A DNA stretch of 16,878 bases from UBA3818 sp051881895 (GTDB lineage: Bacteria > Bacillota > Clostridia > Oscillospirales > Ruminococcaceae), in NCBI GenBank assembly GCA_051881895.1, contig JBJEQT010000054.1, forward strand, positions 1 to 16,878, written 5' to 3'. The notes below the pieces were generated by a model. That model was given only the letters and a program-made list of their open reading frames with translations. It had not been told where the DNA came from and ran no database searches. Every line of letters begins with the position of its first letter. Positions within the stretch are counted from its first letter, which is position 1. Made by a program: the position numbers and the translations under genes. This document shows positions 13,461 to 16,878 of this stretch, piece after piece.

Positions 13461-13487
13461 AAAAAGCAGCCTCCTGTTCTGCTTTTT
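13461..13487 (+). promoter_or_regulatory. Terminator-like hairpin in the 3D-gene leader
   Basis: AAAAAGCAG (13461-13469) pairs with CTGCTTTTT (13479-13487) around a 9-base loop. It lies about 20 bases into the transcript and about 50 bases before the start codon, so it may attenuate transcription. The loop contains CTCCT (13471-13475), complementary to the AGGAG ribosome binding site at 13526-13530, so a translational role is also possible. A second small hairpin (CGGC-TTC-GCCG, 13501-13511) lies between. Confidence 0.5.
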
Positions 13488-13536
13488 CAAAAAACTGTTT
13501 CGGCTTCGCCGAGGCGGAACGCCAAAGGAGAATTGG

Positions 13537-14577
13537 ATGAATCGAATTTTTTGTATGGCACGGCTGGCCGGCATAGTTGTCAAAAGCCGCGGGTTCGCCG
13601 TGTCGGTGCTGTCTGTCTTGCTGTCATTGACCGTTTATGCGGTCTCCGCAACGACAAACACGGTTTATATCCGTGCCGATCAGCAGACAACGATCCTGAA
13701 TACCAGTGAACGGGAATTGGACGCCATTTTAGAAGAAAGCGGTATATCTGTTTCTTCGCACGACGAAGTTTCCTTTTCCGGTTTTGACGGAAATGTTGCG
13801 GAGATCAGCATCACCCGCGCCTTTCCGGTGGTAATCCGCGCGGATCAAACGACCTACCGGGTCATGATGACCGATGGAACCGTGGCCGACGCCCTGGAAA
13901 AAGCGGGGGTTTCCATTGACGATAACGATCTGATCAGCCATCCCCTATATGAATTTCTGGAGGAAAACGACCGCATTTTCATCAACCGAATCGATTACCG
14001 CACCATGGCTTACGAAGAAGAAATCCCCTATGAAGTGGAGACCCGCACCACGCCCCTTTTGCGCAGCGGAAAAAGCCGTCTGCTTCAGGAGGGCGCGGTA
14101 GGCAAAAAAATCCTGACCTATGGGGAAACCACCAGGGACGGCGTGGTGGAAGAAGCGCAGCTGCTGGGAGAAAATATTATTCTGCGGCCGACTACCCAAA
14201 TCCATCTGGTGGGCGGAAACGTTCCGGTTTCCCCTTATGACTTTGGCTACACCATTGTCGACAACGCGCCCACGGTTTATAAATCTGTCATCACCAACGC
14301 AAAGGCCACCGGATACAGCGCCGGGGGGAATGCCCGCGGCGCTTCCGGCAACAGCCTTTCCGCCGGACATGTCGCCGTGAATCCCAACGTGATCCCCTAC
14401 GGTTCCAAGCTGTATATTACCTCGGCGGACGGCAGCTTCGTTTACGGTTATGCCATCGCCTCGGATACCGGTAGCGGGCTGATGGAAGGAATCATCGATG
14501 TGGACCTGTTTTACGATACCTATTTGGAAAGCCTGCTCAACGGCTTACGTACCGTTAATATCTACGTATTGGAATAG
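13537..14577 (+). CDS. DUF348 - G5 - 3D domain cell-wall protein (YabE-like)
   Basis: A 346-residue exported protein. A basic N-terminus and hydrophobic helix (about 21-41) act as a signal or anchor. Two ubiquitin-like DUF348 repeats follow (about 42-90, beginning TVYIRADQQTT; about 98-145, beginning FPVVIRADQTT), then a G5 domain (about 152-227, with RTTPLL and GKKILTYGETTRDG), then a 3D domain (about 252-345; ATGYSAGG, HVAVNPNVIPYGSKLYI, ASDTGSG and IDVDLFY). The family includes B. subtilis YabE and Rpf-like cell-wall enzymes; 3D domains resemble lytic transglycosylases and are thought to cut peptidoglycan. The first of the three name-giving aspartates is Asn here (AVNP), which I recall in other clostridial members; the DTG and IDV aspartates are kept. 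The ATG follows AAAGGAG by 6 bases. The gene appears monocistronic, with a consensus promoter and strong terminator. Confidence 0.92.
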   Translation: MNRIFCMARLAGIVVKSRGFAVSVLSVLLSLTVYAVSATTNTVYIRADQQTTILNTSERELDAILEESGISVSSHDEVSFSGFDGNVAEISITRAFPVVIRADQTTYRVMMTDGTVADALEKAGVSIDDNDLISHPLYEFLEENDRIFINRIDYRTMAYEEEIPYEVETRTTPLLRSGKSRLLQEGAVGKKILTYGETTRDGVVEEAQLLGENIILRPTTQIHLVGGNVPVSPYDFGYTIVDNAPTVYKSVITNAKATGYSAGGNARGASGNSLSAGHVAVNPNVIPYGSKLYITSADGSFVYGYAIASDTGSGLMEGIIDVDLFYDTYLESLLNGLRTVNIYVLE

Positions 14578-14583
14578 TTCTGC

Positions 14584-14617
14584 AAAATCCCGGTTTCTGC
14601 CCGAAATCGGGATTTTT
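14584..14617 (+). terminator. Terminator of the 3D-domain gene
   Basis: AAAATCCCG (14584-14592) pairs with CGGGATTTT (14608-14616), extended inward by a G-U pair and TTTC/GAAA around a TGCCC loop, 14 bp in all. The T-run 14613-14617 plus a later TTTTTT supports termination on plus. Confidence 0.9.
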
Positions 14618-14669
14618 GTGTTTTTTGGCTAAATTTTGCAGAATTTTACTGGTATTGCCTTTGCCGCTT

Positions 14670-14678
14670 TGTTATACT
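14670..14678 (+). promoter_or_regulatory. Extended -10 promoter of the sortase gene
   Basis: TGTTATACT fits the extended -10 form TGnTATAAT with one change. The -35 position (TGGTAT, 14650-14655, 17-base spacing) is weak. It lies about 27 bases before the start codon and after the previous gene's terminator, so the sortase has its own promoter. Confidence 0.6.
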
Positions 14679-14704
14679 GAAAACGGCAACAACATCAAGG
14701 GGGA

Positions 14705-15883
14705 ATGTCATTGGAACCGCAGGAATTTCTTTCTGACCGTCAAAGGCCGTCTTCTTCCGCCATCTGCGCCGAGGACCGTTTGGCCTTGGCAGTCCGGGCC
14801 GCAGCAAATGGATGGTCTTTTTTGGTTGGGTGCGTCCGCAGGGCTGTCGCACGCGCAGATGAGGCGGTGGATTTTTTTGTTGCTCTGGTGCGGCAATGGT
14901 ACCGTCTGGCGGAACAAGCGTTTTTCCCGGGACAGGGCAGCGCGGTAGCCGGTGCGGCAGGATGTGTCTTTTGCATCCTTTTTCTCGGCTTCGCTTTTCT
15001 CATGGAGCCTTCGCTGAAACCGGAGGTCCTTTTGCCCGTTATCCAAACGGAAGCCGCCGCCGCTCCCGCGGAAGAGCCTTTCGATTTGGAAGAACTATTG
15101 GCAAAATACGAGCAGAAGGCTTTGGAAGAAGCCGAAGCAGCTCCGGTTACGGTTGCGATCGCACCGGAAGAGCGGATTTCCCTGACGATGGATTCTTTGG
15201 AAAACTATGAACTGGCTTCGGCTCCCGCAGGCTGGGCGGTAGATCTTTCCCAACTGGAGGGCTCCGGCCGGGAAAGAGCGGCTTACTGTCACGATTATAT
15301 CAACAGCGATACCATCGGTTGGCTGCAGATTCCCGGAACCAATATCGATTACCCCGTCCTGCAAGGAGCCACTCTGACCACCTATATGAATCTGGATATC
15401 AACCGCAATTACAGTTATAACGGTTCCCTTTGGGTGGACACGGACGTTACGGATTACAGCACCAACACGGTCATTTTCGGACACAACTGGAGCAACGTAT
15501 CCGGCAATCCGTCGGTGGGCCGGTCCAGTGACGTAATGTTTGCGCAGCTGCCTTCTTTCGCCCATCTGTGGTTTGCCCAGCGGGTGCCCTATTTCTACTA
15601 TTCTACCACCTCGCAGGATATGGTATGGCAGGTCTTCGCGGTCTTTTATACCACCGACCTGGATTTTTACCTGTATACCAACTGCACCGGAACGGCGCTG
15701 CAATCCATGATCGACAAGGCGCGGCGTCTGTCTTTGCATGATTACGGCGTGAGCGTCTCTTCCAGCGACCGGATCGTGACCCTTTCCACCTGCACGCGGG
15801 CGCTGGGCCCCAGTGAGAACCAGCGGTTTGTGGTCATGGCAAAACAGGTCAGCAGCGGAGACGCCAATGTGCAGGTCAATTAA
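14705..15883 (+). CDS. srtB: Class B sortase with long N-terminal extension
   Basis: A 392-residue membrane-anchored transpeptidase that should cleave a sorting signal of a surface protein and link it to the cell wall. The catalytic domain (about 190-385) has the class B opening YINSDTIGWLQIPGTNIDYPV, split here as YINSDTIGWLQI and PGTNIDYPVLQ, then VIFGHNW (His260), LSTCTR (Cys363) and ENQRFVVMAK (Arg374), the complete triad. Upstream lies one transmembrane helix (about 79-100), preceded by some 78 residues that should be cytoplasmic, and followed by an Ala/Glu-rich linker (about 114-160). Usual class B sortases are 230-300 residues, so the extension is unusual. ATG 14705 follows AAGGGGG very closely; TTG 14711 has better spacing (7 bases) and would shorten the protein by two residues. 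It is convergent with an NPQTG surface protein, its likely substrate. Confidence 0.92.
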   Translation: MSLEPQEFLSDRQRPSSSAICAEDRLALAVRAAANGWSFLVGCVRRAVARADEAVDFFVALVRQWYRLAEQAFFPGQGSAVAGAAGCVFCILFLGFAFLMEPSLKPEVLLPVIQTEAAAAPAEEPFDLEELLAKYEQKALEEAEAAPVTVAIAPEERISLTMDSLENYELASAPAGWAVDLSQLEGSGRERAAYCHDYINSDTIGWLQIPGTNIDYPVLQGATLTTYMNLDINRNYSYNGSLWVDTDVTDYSTNTVIFGHNWSNVSGNPSVGRSSDVMFAQLPSFAHLWFAQRVPYFYYSTTSQDMVWQVFAVFYTTDLDFYLYTNCTGTALQSMIDKARRLSLHDYGVSVSSSDRIVTLSTCTRALGPSENQRFVVMAKQVSSGDANVQVN

Positions 15884-16036
15884 CCTGCCGCAATAAAAAA
15901 CTGGCATTGATAACGGCAAAAGCTTGCAAAACGGCATAAGCCCCGGCACCAAACCTGTGATAGGGAAAGCTTTTCTTCCTCCGCAAAGCGGCGCTGTGGG
16001 GCAAAACGTTTTTGACGGCGCCAAAATACGATGAAA

Positions 16037-16074
16037 AAACACCCTGCGGGACTCCCAAGTCCCGCAGGGTGTTT
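16037..16074 (-). terminator. Terminator of the NPQTG surface protein gene
   Basis: A perfect 17-bp stem (16037-16053 with 16058-16074) has a 4-base loop. On the minus strand the stem runs into TTTTTT from the A-run at 16034-16039. On plus the tail is a weaker T-rich stretch, so it may also stop sortase transcripts; no other clear terminator follows the sortase stop at 15883. The rest of 15884-16036 shows nothing I can assign. Confidence 0.85.
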
Positions 16075-16101
16075 GCTGTTTATTTGGATGGTTTGTTCCG
16101 C

Positions 16102-16878
16102 CTATTTCGCCCGGCCGTTTTTGCCGCGCTTGCCGCTCAGGCCCGCGGCGGCCATACCCGCGGCCGATACCGCGATCAACGCAGCGCAGACAGCAAGGCT
16201 GTTGCTGTCGCCTGTCTGCGGGTTCGATTTATCCCCGCTGCCCGAATTGCCGCCTGCCGGCTTGGTCGATTCATCCGGCTCAGGCTGCTCCTCTGTCCGG
16301 ATATGGGCCTGGTTGCTGGTATAGGTGTTGGTAAAGCACATCTCACTGACCGGGCCGCCGTTCCAATCGACTTGATAGTACTCGCCGTTTCCTGTTTCTT
16401 CTAAAATCGTCGGGAAAATCAAAATGGAATAGGCCGGCGCGGCGTCATCATCTGCGTCCAAACCAACGATTCCCTCTTTTAAGAACAGGGTATACACCGT
16501 GTCGTCATAGGTCCAGTTTGCTTCGCCCGCGTTTACCTGCCGCACGCACACGCCCTCGTTGAGCATGTCCCAAAGATCCTTCACGGAGCCGCTGATGCTC
16601 ATGGTGCCGGGATAGCTTCCTTCGCCGTTGGTGGTGACAGAAGCGGTGACCTCCACGCCGTCAAATTCCAGCGGTTCGCCCCAAGCATCTATGACCTCCA
16701 GCTCAAAGGTCGTCTCGCCGGGCTCGCCGCGATCGAACGTCTCCACAGTGACGGAAAAAGAGGCCGTAACCGTGTAGGGAGCCGATGTGAATCCCGCGTA
16801 AAGGGTGATGTTTTCGGTAACAGAGCTGTCAAAATCGTACGGCGTAGTGAGCGCCTCGTCGGTGTACCAGCCGGTGAA
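16102..16878 (-). CDS. Cell-wall anchored surface protein, C-terminal part, NPQTG sorting signal (5' end outside window)
   Basis: The frame is open through the last base of the window, so at least 259 codons (stop included) are present and the start lies beyond; the GTG at 16746 is internal and not a true start. Reading in the coding direction, the first 30 or so residues (GWYTDEALTTPYDF, then VTENITLYAGF) are an InlB-type B-repeat (Listeria-Bacteroides repeat). A beta-rich domain follows (TFELEVIDAWGEPL, ANWTYDDTVYTLF, ending CFTNTYT) that resembles the streptococcal pilin-type isopeptide domains. A Pro/Glu/Gly/Ser linker leads to NPQTG (16224-16210), a hydrophobic helix (SLAVCAALIAVSAAGMAAAG) and a basic tail (GKRGKNGRAK), a complete sorting signal. 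NPQT[NG] is the pattern cut by class B sortases such as S. aureus SrtB, and a class B sortase gene is the convergent neighbour. The protein is predicted to be wall-linked with adhesive or structural function. Confidence 0.88.
   Translation of the reverse strand, partial: FTGWYTDEALTTPYDFDSSVTENITLYAGFTSAPYTVTASFSVTVETFDRGEPGETTFELEVIDAWGEPLEFDGVEVTASVTTNGEGSYPGTMSISGSVKDLWDMLNEGVCVRQVNAGEANWTYDDTVYTLFLKEGIVGLDADDDAAPAYSILIFPTILEETGNGEYYQVDWNGGPVSEMCFTNTYTSNQAHIRTEEQPEPDESTKPAGGNSGSGDKSNPQTGDSNSLAVCAALIAVSAAGMAAAGLSGKRGKNGRAK

Larger units (their letters stand above)
13154..13536. other. 383-base divergent intergenic region
   Basis: This gap separates the SPFH operon (minus) from the 3D-domain gene (plus). 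It holds both promoters, the palindromes at 13171-13193, a weak hairpin with a T-run at about 13237-13256 (AAAAGCC / GGCCTTTT with one bulge), a small palindrome GAAAATTTTC (13312-13321), two DnaA-box-like nonamers facing each other (13285-13293 and 13334-13342), and the leader hairpin of the 3D gene. I see no credible small gene: the frame at 13331-13540 has no ribosome binding site and runs through promoter elements. Confidence 0.7.

Noticed and set aside
13331..13540. 69-codon plus-strand frame upstream of the 3D-domain gene
   Set aside because: It covers the -35 and -10 boxes and the leader hairpin, has no ribosome binding site, and its translation is unremarkable.
15095..16042. 315-codon open frame on the minus strand opposite the sortase
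   Set aside because: It is antisense to the sortase catalytic domain and runs over the terminator side of the surface gene; no ribosome binding site or domain seen.

Overview
The window looks like chromosomal DNA from a low-to-mid-GC Gram-positive anaerobe, most likely a clostridial (Oscillospiraceae/Ruminococcaceae-like) Firmicute. Supporting signs are strong AGGAGG-type ribosome binding sites, consensus sigma-A promoters, short intergenic regions closed by A/T-flanked hairpin terminators, a class B sortase, a cell-wall sorting signal, a 3D-domain cell-wall protein and a ydbS-ydbT type PH-domain pair. There are no rRNA or tRNA genes, insertion sequences, CRISPR arrays or phage structural genes.

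Layout. (1) 1-1765: the 3' part of a MATE-family efflux pump overlaps a BmrR-like MerR regulator, forming a drug-export/sensor pair; two hairpins follow. (2) 2007-2270 (minus): a small CxxC glutaredoxin-like protein with its own TTGACA-17-TAGAAT promoter, divergent from the next operon. (3) 2374-6721: an extended -10 promoter, a leader with a hairpin, then tex, ydbS-like and ydbT-like genes in one tight operon, ending in a bidirectional terminator. (4) 6744-9685 (minus): MBOAT O-acyltransferase followed by a DHHW/AlgJ-like protein, a two-gene cassette predicted to O-acetylate an extracellular or cell-wall glycan. (5) 9823-11464: a promoter, structured leader and a membrane-anchored M20 metallopeptidase, then a bidirectional terminator. 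(6) 11481-13224 (minus): a strong promoter overlapped by a palindrome, an SPFH/band-7 membrane protein, an Arc-like ribbon-helix-helix protein and a small predicted helical protein. (7) 13407-14617: a perfect consensus promoter, a leader with a terminator-like hairpin, a DUF348-G5-3D cell-wall protein and a terminator. (8) 14670-15883: a class B sortase. (9) 16037-16878 (minus, cut by the window end): a surface protein with an InlB-type B-repeat, a pilin-like domain and an NPQTG sorting signal, convergent with the sortase.

The dominant theme is the cell envelope: drug export, PH-domain membrane proteins, glycan O-acetylation, SPFH membrane organisation, cell-wall turnover (3D domain), sortase and sortase substrate. 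The most coherent functional inference is that the class B sortase and the neighbouring NPQTG protein are an enzyme-substrate pair. The least explained parts are the SPFH/RHH/small-protein operon with its palindromic promoter, the leader of the 3D gene, and the low-complexity linker inside the DHHW protein.

Limits: all product calls are by eye from protein motifs. Leader RNA structures are hand-folded. Promoters are by consensus match only.
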